Source: an uncultured Bacteroidales bacterium (GTDB lineage Bacteria; Bacteroidota; Bacteroidia; Bacteroidales; Bacteroidaceae). From it: a stretch of 5,787 nt of DNA. Shown here piece after piece: positions 5,360-5,787 of this stretch. The notes under the pieces are model-generated. The model did not search any database. It was not told where the DNA came from and worked only from the letters and a program-made list of their open reading frames with translations. Within the stretch, counting starts at the first letter, position 1. Every line of letters begins with the position of its first letter. The stretch is taken from NCBI GenBank assembly GCA_947367415.1, contig CANBEE010000178.1, positions 1-5,787 of the forward strand, given 5' to 3'. The translations under genes were made by a program, and so were the position numbers.

Positions 5360-5787
5360 TTAATAATCATTCCCATAGCGTTCGCGGGTAATCTGCTCAA
5401 GCGACTTGCCTCTGGTGTTGGGACATCCAATGACGCCCACAACAAGTGAGATGAGCAAGAGGGCAATCATGCAATAGGCTGCTACGGTGAATCCTTCGCC
5501 ATTCTCACCATAGATATAGGTGAACGCCAATCCCCAAGCTGCTGACAGACCACGAACAACAAAGAACATGAGTCCTTGTGCTCCGGCACGGAACTTAGCG
5601 GGGAACAGCTCTGAACCCCACAGGGCATAGAAAATCTGCACGGAGATACCACCGTTGATACCCCACAGGATAGAGAAGAGCCAGAGGGTGCCCATGCCAT
5701 TGATGCCGGTAATGACGACAAACCAGGTGGCCAACGCGGCCAAGAGGCCCAACACATAGAGCAGCTTGTGAGGTACGCGGTCGATGA
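5360..5787 (-). CDS. MFS transporter, sugar-porter type (C-terminal part, cut by window edge)
   Basis: The last 141 codons of a larger gene; the frame is open through the right edge (beginning IDRVPHKLLYVLG), so its start is outside. About four membrane helices are visible: LLAALATWFVVITGI, LWLFSILWGINGGISVQIFYALW, GLMFFVVRGLSAAWGLAFTYIY and VAAYCMIALLLISLVVGVIG. Two family marks support a sugar-porter type major facilitator: ELFPAKFRAGAQG in the second half, and PNTRGKSLEQI after the last helix, the counterpart of the PETKGRSLEEI tail motif. DRVPHK at the edge corresponds to the DR.GR(R/K) loop. It should import a sugar or polyol across the inner membrane; the substrate cannot be told. Its own terminator follows at 5262-5300, and there is no sign of co-transcription with R2. 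Confidence 0.85.
   Translation of the reverse strand, partial: IDRVPHKLLYVLGLLAALATWFVVITGINGMGTLWLFSILWGINGGISVQIFYALWGSELFPAKFRAGAQGLMFFVVRGLSAAWGLAFTYIYGENGEGFTVAAYCMIALLLISLVVGVIGCPNTRGKSLEQITRERYGNDY

Overview
The window looks like chromosomal DNA from a Bacteroidota (Bacteroidales, Prevotella/Bacteroides-like) bacterium. The evidence is promoters of the TAnnTTTG type, no Shine-Dalgarno sequences before the genes, proteins that look like DUF4837 and DUF4488 members, the end of an outer-membrane beta-barrel protein, and a REP-like intergenic hairpin of a kind I recall from this phylum. Family names come from recognition by eye; no search was run.

Layout, left to right. 1-95 (+) is the last 30 codons of a probable beta-barrel outer-membrane protein. 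A strong hairpin at 160-197 separates it from a convergent minus-strand unit: a membrane-anchored regulator (R1, 2003 to 687) followed by a small exported DUF4488-like protein (639 to 196). Next comes an intergenic region of about 580 bp (2042-2620). It holds the R1 promoter and a putative operator, then a 443-bp MITE-like block (2156-2598) with 35-bp inverted ends that match at 34 of 35 positions. Inside the block are a REP-like hairpin and four 22-bp tandem palindromes built on AGTACT. A second minus-strand unit follows: regulator R2 (5070 to 3772) and a DUF4837 lipoprotein (3748 to 2621). R2 has its own promoter and a matching operator at 5103-5168. At the right edge is the 3' part of a sugar-porter-type MFS transporter (minus strand, stop at 5360) with its own terminator at 5262-5300.

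How it may work together. R1 and R2 are full-length paralogues with an unusual order: signal peptide, periplasmic domain of about 230 residues, one membrane helix, coiled coil, then a C-terminal helix-turn-helix. Their last 70 residues are 57/70 identical. In front of each gene, 32-33 bp upstream of the -7 element, is the same direct repeat, TTGTAAS-N4-TTGTAAS. The simplest reading is two membrane-bound one-component regulators that share a DNA site, control themselves and possibly each other, and are each co-transcribed with one exported protein. The two units differ in base composition (R1 AT-rich, R2 GC-rich), so they probably have different recent histories. The ligands, the targets and the role of the exported proteins cannot be read from the sequence.
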